A stretch of 27,768 bases of DNA from Pseudomonadota bacterium. GTDB lineage: Bacteria > Pseudomonadota > Alphaproteobacteria > Rhizobiales > Devosiaceae. The notes below the pieces were generated by a model that was not told the DNA's origin, did not search any database, and saw only the letters and a list, made by a program, of their open reading frames with translations. Where the stretch lies: contig JAEZHZ010000310.1 of the NCBI GenBank assembly GCA_023436745.1, forward strand, positions 1 through 27,768, written 5' to 3'. The translations under genes and the position numbers were made by a program. Positions 1 to 8,483 of this stretch are shown piece after piece (position 1 is the stretch's first letter; each line of letters begins with the position of its first letter).

Positions 1-226
1 TGGGCGCTTCGTCAAAGGGGCGCAGGGGGCCCAGTCGCCCCGCTTCCGCTCGGGGACCGGCCAGCACCATGCGCGGGCAGAGATTGACGAACAGGTGGCC
101 TTCGCGCGCCAGTGCATGACAGGCCATCGCCGCGAAGAGACTGAGCTCTTCATACCTTGTCGGGGTGATCGGCGCTCCATCCGGCGTGGAATTTCCCCCA
201 ACACCTGTCCTGAACGGCCCAACCTG
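1..226 (-). pseudogene. Orphan coding fragment running off the left edge
   Basis: On the minus strand a frame stays open from just after a TAA at 227-229 to the window edge. It has strong G/C at third positions and a protein-like reading that includes the segments RYEELSLFAAMACHALAREG and HLFVNLCPRMVLAG. No ATG, GTG or TTG lies in this frame before the ATG at 125-127, and that ATG has no Shine-Dalgarno sequence. The stretch is therefore either the 5' end of a gene starting at 127, or more likely a truncated or frame-broken remnant whose continuation lies outside the window. The LFVNLCP segment vaguely recalls a strand of EAL domains, but this is far too short for a family call. I see nothing convincing between 230 and 491. 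Confidence 0.3.
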
Positions 227-491
227 TTAGGGGTATTGACCAGTATGGTCGTCCGTTCCTGGTTCCTCGACATCAAGAGCACTGGAATTCTTAGCTCTGG
301 CTTTGGTGTTCGTAAGGGGCCGGTCAGCAACACGCCCGTTTTGGCTGTCCAGAGGTCCGCAGCCAGCTCCTGAAAGAGACATCTGCAAGCAAAAGGGCAC
401 AGCGTCGAATTCGGGTCTTGGCTGAGGGGCGGATCTGGTTGCGTGGTAAGAAGAGCTGCCTGTCGTTTGCATGAGTGTTCCGCGGCAATCC

Positions 492-1376
492 TTAGCAGCT
501 ACGGATCGGCTGTTCCGACCAGGAAGCGGCCAGGTGAACAATATCCGCCATGTGGGAGCGCCCGTCAGGACTGACCATGCGGTGGTCGAGGCCGGGAAAC
601 TCCAGATATGTGAGATTGCAGCGCCCTTCCTCCGAGAAGCGGTCAGCCAGGGCGCGAACCGGTTCGCCCGCCGCTGCATCGCGACCTCCGTAGATCAGAA
701 GAAGCGGCGTGTCGGTCGCCGTCAGGTAGTCGGACGAGCGGTGATCCACAATATCTGCCCAGAAGCGATGCGTGTGGCCGGATAACATGGTGCTGTCGGG
801 ATTGGCTCGGGCCGCCGCAAAACCATCGCTCACACTCACCCGGCCTTGAGGCGGGACGGTTGAGAGCACCATTTCGCCGAATGTGCCACCTACCGAGGCG
901 GACAGCAGGATCGCGGCGGCGGGATGTATGCGGGCCGCAAGGGCCTCCATGGCCAGGCCACCCTCGGAGCCGCCAAACAGGATTATGTCCTGTTCCGGCA
1001 TGGCAATATGAGCCAGAACGTTCTGGTAATCCTCGATGCGACCCGAGAGCGTATAGCTATCGAGGAAATCCTGTGGGCAGCCGAAATTGTCGTGCTCGAT
1101 GGCACGGTCCGGCGTAATGCCGGACTTCTCAACGATGAGCGCGGTGCGCCTAGGGAAGGCCGCGCGGACGGTGGCGAGACTGGCACTCGCTGCAGCCGGT
1201 TCACAGCCCGAACCCTGCGCCAGAACAAGCAGTCCCCCGCCTTCACCGTCTGGCGTATCCAGAGTGTAGTGGATGATCGTGCCGTCGGGGCGGGACAATT
1301 GATGGGCGACCTGTGCAGCAGGAACCGCGCCCGCCGACATTGTCAGCAGGAAGAGAGCAAGCAGGGCTTTCATCAT
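492..1376 (-). CDS. Secreted alpha/beta hydrolase
   Basis: This is a predicted exported hydrolase of the alpha/beta-hydrolase fold. The N-terminus (MMKALLALFLLTMSAGAVPA) is a typical Sec signal peptide with likely cleavage near AxA. The nucleophile elbow is GGSEGG. A candidate catalytic Asp lies in YGGRD and a candidate His in GLDHR near the C-terminus, giving Ser-Asp-His at about residues 137, 233 and 265, counted from the chosen ATG. Four Cys residues in the mature part could form disulfides in the periplasm. The open frame extends to a TTG at 1385, but ATG at 1376 (or the next codon, 1373) is the more natural start; the ribosome site is weak. It lies 246 bp downstream of the autotransporter on the same strand. 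The substrate cannot be inferred; esterase, lipase or peptidase activity are all possible. Confidence 0.8.
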   Translation of the reverse strand: MMKALLALFLLTMSAGAVPAAQVAHQLSRPDGTIIHYTLDTPDGEGGGLLVLAQGSGCEPAAASASLATVRAAFPRRTALIVEKSGITPDRAIEHDNFGCPQDFLDSYTLSGRIEDYQNVLAHIAMPEQDIILFGGSEGGLAMEALAARIHPAAAILLSASVGGTFGEMVLSTVPPQGRVSVSDGFAAARANPDSTMLSGHTHRFWADIVDHRSSDYLTATDTPLLLIYGGRDAAAGEPVRALADRFSEEGRCNLTYLEFPGLDHRMVSPDGRSHMADIVHLAASWSEQPIRSC

Positions 1377-1579
1377 GGTGGTCAATCCCGGTCTGGGTTG
1401 CGTTCATCAGTACCCATTTGGTGCCAGAGGCGTTGCAGGTGGCTTAGACGAACTCATATCCATGTATTCATCATCACGCAGCAAGGGTCCGTGGTGCAAC
1501 ATTGAGCAACGGCCATTTCGGCAGCCCTAGACTCGCGGGCACTGCGCCTGGCGCGCCGCTACAGGTATTGCAGCTATAT

Positions 1580-1594
1580 TTGCGAGTGTCGCAA
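1580..1594. repeat. Short inverted repeat after the autotransporter
   Basis: TTGCGA-GTG-TCGCAA forms a perfect 6-bp stem with a 3-nt loop. It is flanked by AGCT on both sides (1573-1576 and 1597-1600), which could extend the stem with a bulge. It sits about 30 bp beyond the autotransporter stop codon on the minus strand, where a terminator would be expected. There is no clear T-tract, so it may be only an RNA 3'-end stabiliser. Confidence 0.3.
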
Positions 1595-1622
1595 GAGCTA
1601 CGCTAGGAGACCCTCCGGGCGA

Positions 1623-4600
1623 CTAGAAACGCCACGAGAAATTGCCCTTCAGCGCATGGTCCTGCGAGCGTTCACCGAACTGGCCGGAGTAGGACACGCC
1701 CAGCGTGGCGTTGCTGTCGATCTGCCAGTCCAGCCCGGCTCCCACCACCAGAGAATCGCGGTCGATCGCTGCCCCGGCGATGGTGAAAGCGGAGGGTCCG
1801 CCTGAGAAGGCGAGCTGAGCGGACGGGTCCACCTCCCCGTGGGCATGGCGCCAACCCAACAGTCCGTGCACTGTCAACGGCGTGTCCTGGCTGATCTGTG
1901 CTTCCGCCCGAATACCCAGCGTGGTGGTGGCCAGATCGTGTGTCTGGCCATGGCCCGTCAGCGCGGCAGGGCCGCCGTTCTCGACGAAGCCGCCCGTGGA
2001 AAGCCGCGTCACCGAGGCACCGATGAAGGGTTCGAGCATGACGTCGCCGAGATGGAACTCGTATCCAAGCTCGCCGAAGGCCTGGGCGGTCCAGCCGTCG
2101 TAGGACGTGCTCGTGCGGTCGGAAAAGCCCGGGAAGGTGACATTGCGGCTCAGATCGAAGTGATGCCAGGCATATGAGGTGCCCAGCCGCAGGTTCAGTC
2201 CGCCCCACGCCCCGGAGCCATAGAAAGCCGCGTGGATGCTGTCGTTCGAGCCGGAGGAAAGGCGATCATCCACACCCCAGTTGGTCAGGGCGAAGCCGCC
2301 CGCCACGCCGATCTGGAAGGTGTCGTTCACCTGCGCATCGGCGCCAAGGACGAAACCACCGGTGGAGGCATTGAGGCCCGCAGCGTTGCCGTTGTGGTCG
2401 ATCCTGCCCCAGGCGCCAACGCCCTCAGCCCACAGGCCGTAGACCGGCGGAGGCGTAGCCGGGGCACCGGCCGCCTTCGGGCTCGCTGGCTGCCGCAGGC
2501 GTCTGGTGATCGCATCGCGGACCAGAGTGCTATCCCGGTAAGCGACGGTCGCCCCCGTCGCGTGGGCTTCGCCAGACAACATATCAAAGGCCTGGCGGGC
2601 GCCAGACACGCTCTGGCCAACCACGGCATCGTACAAAGGGTTGCCGGAGCGAAGCGCTTCGACCGCATTGGCGGTGTTGTACTGGTTCGAGGACACCGCC
2701 GCCGAGGAGAACGCCACCGGGCCGGCCTTGCGCTCGAGGGTCAGCAAGACACTGTTGGCATCGTAGGACAGGAGGGGAATGAGGTAGGCAAGATTGGACG
2801 TGACGGTCGGCGAGAAGGTGCCGGTGCGTCCACCGGCAGCGGTGAGAATGTTGTAGGTCGTGGAGGGTTGATACGCGCCGTTCTCGGCCAGCACCTGCAC
2901 GGTGCCGCCGTTGAGGATCGCACTGCCCGTGGCGACAATCCTGTCGGACAGACCCGCTGCATTGACCTCGACCTGGTAGACCGAACCTGCTCCGAACGTG
3001 ACATCGCCCGCCACGTTGAGTGTTCCGATGGAATTGCCGGGAGCGGCAAAGCCACCATTCTGGACGATGAGGCCACCGACCGTGCCGGTGCCGCCAATGG
3101 AAGCCCCGGTGTGAACTGTCACAATCGAGCCCGTCAGGGAGCCGTTCACTGCAAGGCGTCCCTCTTTTACCGAGGTCGGGCCAGCCAGCGGGTTGTTCGC
3201 CGTCAGGTTCAGCGTGCCGGCACCATTCTTGGTGAAGGCCCCGGTTCCAGTGAGTGGAGCCGGCAGGGTCTGGGCATTGCCGTTGGTATCAAGGGTGAAG
3301 CCACCGGCAGAGACATCAATGGGACGGTCGAGAGCGCCTGCATAGGCGAACTGGAGAGTGCCCCCGCCGAATGTGACGGGCCCGCTGGCGAGTGCCTCGG
3401 GCGCACCGATGACCAAGGTCCCGCCGTTTACCAGAGTTCCACCCGTGTAGGTGTTGGTGCCGGTCAGCGTCAGCGCGCCGGCCCCGGCCTTGGTGAGCGA
3501 GCCGGGTCCGCTGATGTTCTGGCTGATGGTGCTGTCGAAGCCGCCTGTATCGAATGTGCCGCCGCCGGCCTCGAGGGCGATCACGCGTGCTGCGGCCAGG
3601 TTGAAGGCCTGGCGAAAGCGAAGCGTGCCTCCGTCGAAGATCAGGGGGCCGGATGCATGACCGAGATTGGCGTCGGCTGAAACTGCCAGGACCCCGGCGT
3701 TCACCACGGTGCCGCCGGTGTAGGTATTGGTTCCGGAAAGCGTCAGGGTTCCGGCACCAAGCTTGGTGAGGGCGCCGACGCCTTCGAGTGCGGCTGAAAC
3801 GCCGATGGACAGGCCATTGCTGTCAATGAAGGCACCCTTGGTGCCGATCACCACATCTCCCTGGGCGAAGCCATAGGGCCAGTGAGCCTCGCCCGCGAGA
3901 ATAGTGACGTTGTCCATGCTGGCTCGCAGGATGCCGCCGTTGAGATTGATCCTGGCAGTGCCGGCCCGGCCGTCGCCAAGCCCCTTCAGGAAGTAGTCAG
4001 CCGTGATCACCCCGCGGCTGCCTGCCTCGCCGTTCAGATTCAAGGTTCCCTGTGACGATGGAACCGCTCCGATATGAACCACCGGGGCGATAACGGAGCC
4101 ACCGTTGTCGATGGTCACGGTGCCATCACCATGCCAGCCCAGGGCGAGATAGGTGTTGGTCCATTGCGATCCGGAGCCGCTAACGTTCACGATGCCGGTT
4201 CCGCCGGCATCGACGCCGACCTCGCTGGTCGTGTTGCTGACGCTGCCCCCATTCAGGATGTTCAGCTGCCCAGACCGGACACACCGATCGACAGTGCGTC
4301 CGTGTTCGTCCACGCTGAGCCTGCGTCCTGAACCGTTACCGTGCTGGTGACGTTCGCGGCACCGATCCGGGCCGTAGTGCCGTTGACGGTGCCGCCGGAC
4401 TCCACAATCAGGGTGCCTCCCAGCGTGTCGCCGACCATGAGGTTGTTGGGGATATTCCAAGGCGACGACTGGCTGCCCGGCACCGTGACAGCGGGTCCCT
4501 CGATCACTGTGTTGCCTGATTGAGCCTGAGCGGCGCCCATCAGGAGGATCAGGGCGGCTGCCGGTCCGACCGCCAGAGCGACTACCCTGGAGGATGCGTG

Positions 4601-4666
4601 GAGCCCGGATCCCTCTATCGATTCCCGCAGACGAGGCGCAGCAATCTGATGGTGAGACTCGCCCAT
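1623..4666 (-). pseudogene. Type Va autotransporter, frame broken near 4273
   Basis: This encodes a self-secreting outer-membrane protein of about 1014 residues once the frame is repaired. The ATG at 4666 follows AGAGGG and starts a long signal peptide ending ...GAAQAQ. The passenger opens with T5SS/PEP-CTERM-type repeats (AGSAWTNTDALSIG, then GSGSQWTNTYLALGWHGDG). Next come three autotransporter-associated strand repeats, LTKLGAGTLTLSGTNTYTGG, LTKAGAGALTLTGTNTYTGG and FTKNGAGTLNLTANN. The last ~270 residues (about 1626-2435) form the beta-barrel and end in the terminal-Phe signature SWRF. The upstream frame runs from 4666 and stops at TGA 4262-4264. The downstream frame takes over at GQLNILNGG, so one base appears missing around 4273. 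As written, the product would be a ~134-residue passenger stub without a barrel. No catalytic passenger domain is visible, which suggests adhesion or a surface role. A sequencing error is an alternative explanation. Confidence 0.85.
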
Positions 4667-5052
4667 GGTACCCTCTGTAAATGTCGAGAGACGGTAGAGG
4701 CTTAGAGAGCCGCGAGGGCAACAACAAAAGCCGGTGGCGTCATTGGACCCGCGGTCTTCCCACAGGTTCTTCGCGCAGGTGTGGTAGCCGGGCAACGGAC
4801 AAAAAGGGCGCGCCCACTCCGCGCCGCAGGCAGCGTTCCGCATGGTGTGCCACACTGCAAGTGGACTCCCGAACGGCATCGAGGCCCAGCGGCTTCTTCG
4901 CCGGTTGTGGGTCCCGATCATCACGTCCTATCCTGAGTTCCAGGTAGGCTCGGGCCGACTACGAGCTTCCGGTGAACGGCCGGTTTCGGCGCTCCGGAAC
5001 GGTATCCATGAGGTGGTGTGCAGCCCGGGCACGCCTACAGCATTGGAGCTGA
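4667..5052. other. Intergenic region upstream of the autotransporter
   Basis: These 386 bp lie between the divergent autotransporter start and the small ORF at 5053. Frames crossing it lack coding character and good start sites. It should hold the promoter of the autotransporter, but I see no hexamer pair good enough to mark and no notable repeat. Confidence 0.5.
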
Positions 5053-5265
5053 ATGCACGTGGACTCCGCCGTCGCACATGAGCTGTTCGAGCTCTATTCG
5101 GAACTGCACCTAACCTGTGGTCGCGCTGCCGCTGCCCTGAGGCTGAGCAGCAACTGGGACGCGCCTCATGCCGAGATGCTCCAGCGCTACCGCGAGGAAG
5201 AGGCGCGGGCAGAAGCTCTCTGGGACCGCATAAAGCAGCTTCAATCGGAGAGGGGCAGGGGCTAG
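5053..5265 (+). CDS. Small helical hypothetical protein (70 aa)
   Basis: I do not recognise this protein. The ATG follows GGAG with a 4-nt gap, which supports a real start, and third positions are G/C rich. The sequence looks all-helical: an N-terminal helix around ELFELYSELHL, then a charged C-terminal helix (RYREEEARAEALWDRIKQLQ) that could form a coiled coil. There is no signal peptide or membrane segment. Such short acidic/basic helical proteins may be regulators or antitoxin-like partners, but nothing in the neighbourhood supports a specific role. Confidence 0.5.
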   Translation: MHVDSAVAHELFELYSELHLTCGRAAAALRLSSNWDAPHAEMLQRYREEEARAEALWDRIKQLQSERGRG

Positions 5266-5267
5266 GT

Positions 5268-5498
5268 GTGCGCCTGTCGCACTGTGTGGAGCGCGTACGA
5301 TGCGGCTGCGAGTTATCCCGCCCGAGGGGGTTCACTGAAAGAGAATGCGTCGCCCACCTGCGCCAAGTGCTGCGCACCAGGACGGGTGACACCATAATTC
5401 ATCACCGTCGCGGCGGACTCCGGCTGATCGGCCCTGTTGCCGACCTGGTTCCCCTCAGGTGCCTGTTGCGCCGGTTCGGATACCGGTTCCCCCGCTGA
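5268..5498 (+). CDS. Possible small basic hypothetical protein
   Basis: A GTG-started frame of 76 codons begins 2 bp after the stop of the preceding small ORF, with a purine-rich AGGGG a few bases upstream, so it could be translationally coupled. Third positions are mostly G/C. The product is very Arg-rich with four Cys, three of them in the first 15 residues, and I recognise no family. It may be a chance frame in GC-rich DNA; I list it because of the spacing. The remaining 171 bp to 5669 contain no gene I can support and should hold the promoter of the redox operon. Confidence 0.25.
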   Translation: MRLSHCVERVRCGCELSRPRGFTERECVAHLRQVLRTRTGDTIIHHRRGGLRLIGPVADLVPLRCLLRRFGYRFPR

Positions 5499-5669
5499 CA
5501 GGCGCAATCGAACTCGCTGGCCGGCCGCGACGATGTGGATCAGGCTTGCGGAGTTTGGGGCGCCTGTCGAACGATCTTTCCCTGCAGAGCTGCAAGTGAG
5601 GACGTTGTCGCTCGAAAACGCGGAGGCCGACCGGATAGTCTAGCCGCCTAGTAGAGATTAGGTCCCCGC

Positions 5670-6077
5670 ATGCTCCGACGCGCTTTCCTCCTCGCATCCC
5701 TGGCCGGTACGGCCGGCCTCGTTACCAGCAGGGCCTTCGGCCAGGAGGAGAGGCCATCGGCGGATGCGGTGGCGTTCGAGTCTCTGGAGCAGGTGAAGGC
5801 GTTCGCGGCGGAGCGGCCGACGATTGTCTACTTCCATGCGGAGTGGTGCCCCACCTGCCAGGCGACGATGGTGCAGTTCCAGGCGCGCTGGCCGGAAGTT
5901 CAGCCGGGCATCATGCTGGTGCTCGCCGACTACGACAAGGAAAGCGAGCTCAAGGCGCTGTTCGGGGTCACCTACCAGAACACCTATGTCCAGGTCGGTC
6001 CCGAGGGCGAGAAGCTGCAGATCTGGAATGGTGGCGGCATCGAGGCGCTGAACAGCCGGCCGATCTTTCCGTCCTAA
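5670..6077 (+). CDS. Periplasmic thioredoxin-like protein
   Basis: A 135-residue thioredoxin-fold protein. The first ~24 residues (MLRRAFLLASLAGTAGLVTS) form a signal peptide or anchor, so it acts on the periplasmic side. The active site is WCPTC (Cys60, Cys63) preceded by IVYFHAEW, as in thioredoxins. The final part is short: the usual cis-Pro region appears as QNTYVQV, with Thr where a cis-Pro is common. The gene ends 3 bp before the CcdA-like gene, so the two are almost certainly co-translated. The membrane protein probably feeds electrons to this Cys pair, which then reduces a periplasmic disulfide or persulfide partner. An AGG lies about 7 bases upstream of the ATG. The specific client is unknown. 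Confidence 0.85.
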   Translation: MLRRAFLLASLAGTAGLVTSRAFGQEERPSADAVAFESLEQVKAFAAERPTIVYFHAEWCPTCQATMVQFQARWPEVQPGIMLVLADYDKESELKALFGVTYQNTYVQVGPEGEKLQIWNGGGIEALNSRPIFPS

Positions 6078-6080
6078 TCG

Positions 6081-6797
6081 ATGACCATCCTCCTGGCCTT
6101 TGTCGCCGGTCTCGTGACCGTGCTGTCGCCCTGTGTCCTGCCGCTGCTGCCCGTCATCCTGGCGTCCGCGGTGCAGGAGGGGCGCTGGCGTCCATTCGGG
6201 GTGCTGCTCGGCTTCGTGCTGAGCTTTGCCGCCATCACCCTGCTGCTCGCAACGCTGGTGTCCTCGCTCGGTCTTCATCCCGACGCGATGCGGCTGTTGA
6301 GCGGCATCATCCTGCTGGTCTGCGGCGTGTTTCTTGCCGTCCCGCAACTCAGCCACTGGTTTGAAATGCGCACCGGTTCGGTGGCGGCGCTGTCGACGCG
6401 CTTTCCCGATCATGGCGGCTTCTGGGGTGGGTTCGTGCTCGGCGCGGGGCTGGGTCTTGCATGGACGCCCTGCGTCGGCCCGATCATGGCCTCGGTCATC
6501 ACCCTGGCGCTCAATCAGACCGTCACCGGCAGCGCGGTGCTGGTGACGCTCGCCTCCGCACTGGGCACCGCCATACCGATGGCAGCAGTGATCTTCGGCG
6601 GCCGGGCGCTGGTCAAGCGCGTCGGCTTTATCCAGCGCCACACCACACTGATCCGCGTGATCTTCGGCGTGCTGCTGATCCTTGCGGCGATGCTGATCCT
6701 CACCGGCTTCGACCGCACCATCCAGACCTGGCTGCTGGTCACCTTCCCGCAATGGGAAGGCGCCCTCGTCGGCTGGGAACCCCAAACCGCCCTCTGA
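6081..6797 (+). CDS. CcdA/DsbD-type thiol-disulfide transmembrane carrier
   Basis: A 238-residue integral membrane protein with about six hydrophobic segments and the two hallmark half-sites of the CcdA/DsbD family. These are LSPCVLPLLP (Cys18) in helix 1 and WTPCVGP (Cys131) in helix 4. In this family the two Cys shuttle reducing equivalents from cytoplasmic thioredoxin across the inner membrane. The upstream neighbour encodes a periplasmic thioredoxin-like protein (3 bp apart) and the downstream neighbour a periplasmic rhodanese, so this is the electron conduit of a three-protein periplasmic redox/sulfur module. No cytochrome c maturation genes are nearby, so a CcdA role in haem attachment is not supported by context. 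Confidence 0.9.
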   Translation: MTILLAFVAGLVTVLSPCVLPLLPVILASAVQEGRWRPFGVLLGFVLSFAAITLLLATLVSSLGLHPDAMRLLSGIILLVCGVFLAVPQLSHWFEMRTGSVAALSTRFPDHGGFWGGFVLGAGLGLAWTPCVGPIMASVITLALNQTVTGSAVLVTLASALGTAIPMAAVIFGGRALVKRVGFIQRHTTLIRVIFGVLLILAAMLILTGFDRTIQTWLLVTFPQWEGALVGWEPQTAL

Positions 6798-6818
6798 TCC
6801 CCACACAAGGAGACTGCC

Positions 6819-7697
6819 ATGCGTATCAATCACACCCTGCGAGTCGGGCTTGCGGCCCTGCTGCTGTCGAGCGTTGCGCTTACCAGCGCCAACGCCGTCA
6901 CCCTCCCGGCCGTGTTCGCCGGCGGCGAGGTCGGCCAGGGCATCTATGTCGATGCCGGGTATGCCGCGGGCCTTGCCGGCCAGCCGGGGGTCAAGATCAT
7001 CGACATCCGTGCACCCGAAGCCTATGCGGCGGGCCACATCGAAGGGGCCATCAACATTCCGCTCACCTCGATCAGCATCGAGGCCAATGGCCTGCGCAAC
7101 CAGGTGCCGGAGCGGCCGGTGCTGGAATCGATCTTCTCGGCTGCCGGCCTCACCTATGACGACACGCTGGTCCTCGTCGGCGACGACCTGCCGGGTCGCG
7201 CCTACATCGCCTTCGACCAGTCCGGGTTCGAGAACATCCACATCGTCGAGGGCGGCATTGCCAGCTGGTCCGGTCCGCTGACCCAGGTTGCGGCAAATGT
7301 CACCCCCACCACCTTCGTGCTTGATCGCGCCAAGGCCGAGATCGTCGACAAGGCCTATGTGCTGTCCAAGCTCAACACGCCCGGTGTCGTCATCATCGAC
7401 AGCCGCGGTGCGGACGACTTCAAGGCCGGCTCCATCCCAGGTTCGGTCAACATCCCGATCTACGTCTCCCACCAGGGGGCCGAGCTGTTCGAACCCGAGG
7501 CGCTGGTCGCAGCGCTCGACGCGCTCGGCATTTCCAAGGATGACGAGATCATCACCACCTGCGGTTCAGGCAATGTCGCCTCCAACCAGCTCGCCGCCCT
7601 GCGCGACCTCGGCTACACCAACATCAAGCTCTATGACGGCAGCTGGGGCGAGTGGGGCAGCGATCCCGCAACCCCCAAGGCAGTCGCCTCAAACTAA
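6819..7697 (+). CDS. Secreted tandem-rhodanese sulfurtransferase
   Basis: A 292-residue protein with a Sec signal peptide (to about ANA, residue 26) and two rhodanese domains, about 40-155 and 175-285. The second domain carries the active-site loop CGSGNVA (Cys248), close to the CGSGVTA loop of SseA-type 3-mercaptopyruvate sulfurtransferases. The equivalent loop in the first domain reads GDDLPG and has no Cys, the usual inactive N-terminal domain. Start choice is firm: AAGGAG lies 6 bp before the ATG. The gene follows the CcdA-like gene by 21 bp and ends before a hairpin. It would transfer sulfane sulfur in the periplasm, and a Cys persulfide would need the reducing power supplied by the two upstream proteins. 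Donor and acceptor are unknown. Confidence 0.88.
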   Translation: MRINHTLRVGLAALLLSSVALTSANAVTLPAVFAGGEVGQGIYVDAGYAAGLAGQPGVKIIDIRAPEAYAAGHIEGAINIPLTSISIEANGLRNQVPERPVLESIFSAAGLTYDDTLVLVGDDLPGRAYIAFDQSGFENIHIVEGGIASWSGPLTQVAANVTPTTFVLDRAKAEIVDKAYVLSKLNTPGVVIIDSRGADDFKAGSIPGSVNIPIYVSHQGAELFEPEALVAALDALGISKDDEIITTCGSGNVASNQLAALRDLGYTNIKLYDGSWGEWGSDPATPKAVASN

Positions 7698-7709
7698 GAT
7701 CTTGTGAGC

Positions 7710-7738
7710 GTGAGGGCGGCTTTTGTGGCCGCTCTCAC
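7710..7738 (+). terminator. Hairpin ending the redox operon
   Basis: GTGAGGGCGGC-TTTTGTG-GCCGCTCTCAC is an 11-bp stem with one G-T pair and a 7-nt loop, 12 bp after the rhodanese stop. No T-tract follows. It lies between convergent genes and may act in both directions. Confidence 0.6.
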
Positions 7739-7790
7739 CATTGCCTCCTATCGAGGTGCAGCACGCCTAAGAGGGCAGCAGGGCAAGGGG

Positions 7791-8483
7791 CTAGATCGAA
7801 GCCTCGAACCGCCGCCAGTTGCCTTCAGAAACGACCTCAGGATGGCCGTCGACAACCTTTATGGCCGACTGGTCGTCCAATGCGTATGTCGGCACCGGGA
7901 TGCCTGCGGCCCATTTGCCGATGTTCTCCAGCGTTGTATCCGGCATTTCCGGATGGTCGAGGTGCGGATAGAGGGTGAAATCCACCAGCCCCAGCGCTCG
8001 CTCGGCGCCATCAGCCATTTCGTGGCCATCGGGCATGAACTGGAGATCCCACTCCGCATCGCAATTGTAGGGTGTCACTGCGATGCTGCCGGCGCTTATC
8101 CCGACATATACCTTGCCAGTCAGCGTCGACAGCAGGTCTGCAAGGCCCGACCGGCGCATCCAATAGGTCAGGTAGAGCACGTCGCCGCCCCAGACCAGCA
8201 GAGCATCGGCGTTCTCGACGGCGGGGACCCAGTTTTCCCGCCGGATACTGGGCAGGGCGGTCAGCTCCAGGACGCCCACCGATTTCCATCCCAGCTCGAC
8301 AGCACGGTTTGGCCCTTTCCCGGCTATTGCCTTCCAGCTCATTTCCGGGCCCACGGGAAATGGATAGATCGCGGTCGGGACGATGAGCGCATTGCACGCC
8401 GCTGTGGGCTTGCCCAGCAGGTCGACAAGCGCGGTGGCAATACTCGGGTTGCTGATGCCCGCGGACGTCAGAAGAAACTTCAT
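7791..8483 (-). CDS. Peptidase S51 family protein (peptidase E-like)
   Basis: A 230-residue cytoplasmic protein of the S51 serine peptidase family (aspartyl dipeptidase PepE/cyanophycinase group). The nucleophile sits in GISAGSI (Ser130), preceded by the VWGGDVLYL segment typical of the family. A candidate catalytic His lies in YPHLDHPE (His174 or His177). PepE enzymes cleave dipeptides with N-terminal Asp. There is no signal peptide, and the length matches PepE (about 230). The ATG at 8483 has AGGA about 6 bases upstream. It is a single gene, convergent with the redox operon and divergent from the ABC exporter, so context gives no pathway. Cyanophycinase is less likely because the protein is short and no cyanophycin gene is near. 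Confidence 0.8.
   Translation of the reverse strand: MKFLLTSAGISNPSIATALVDLLGKPTAACNALIVPTAIYPFPVGPEMSWKAIAGKGPNRAVELGWKSVGVLELTALPSIRRENWVPAVENADALLVWGGDVLYLTYWMRRSGLADLLSTLTGKVYVGISAGSIAVTPYNCDAEWDLQFMPDGHEMADGAERALGLVDFTLYPHLDHPEMPDTTLENIGKWAAGIPVPTYALDDQSAIKVVDGHPEVVSEGNWRRFEASI

Noticed and set aside
2232..3680. Plus-strand frame of 482 codons
   Set aside because: Shadow of the autotransporter passenger; the repeats and barrel are read on the minus strand.
4262..4280. Programmed ribosomal frameshift in the autotransporter
   Set aside because: There is no slippery heptamer or downstream stem at the junction, and such control is not known for this family. A one-base deletion or read error is simpler.
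4276..4727. N-terminal ~150 codons of the long autotransporter frame starting at 4727
   Set aside because: This part is Arg/Gly/Ser-rich out-of-frame reading. The true signal peptide and first repeat lie in the frame starting at ATG 4666.
5658..7472. Minus-strand frame of 604 codons over the redox operon
   Set aside because: Low-complexity Asp/His/Arg/Gln-rich translation typical of the strand opposite GC-rich genes. The three plus-strand genes beneath have clear families and ribosome sites.
7791..8483. Cyanophycinase
   Set aside because: The protein is of peptidase E length, and no cyanophycin synthetase or related gene is nearby.
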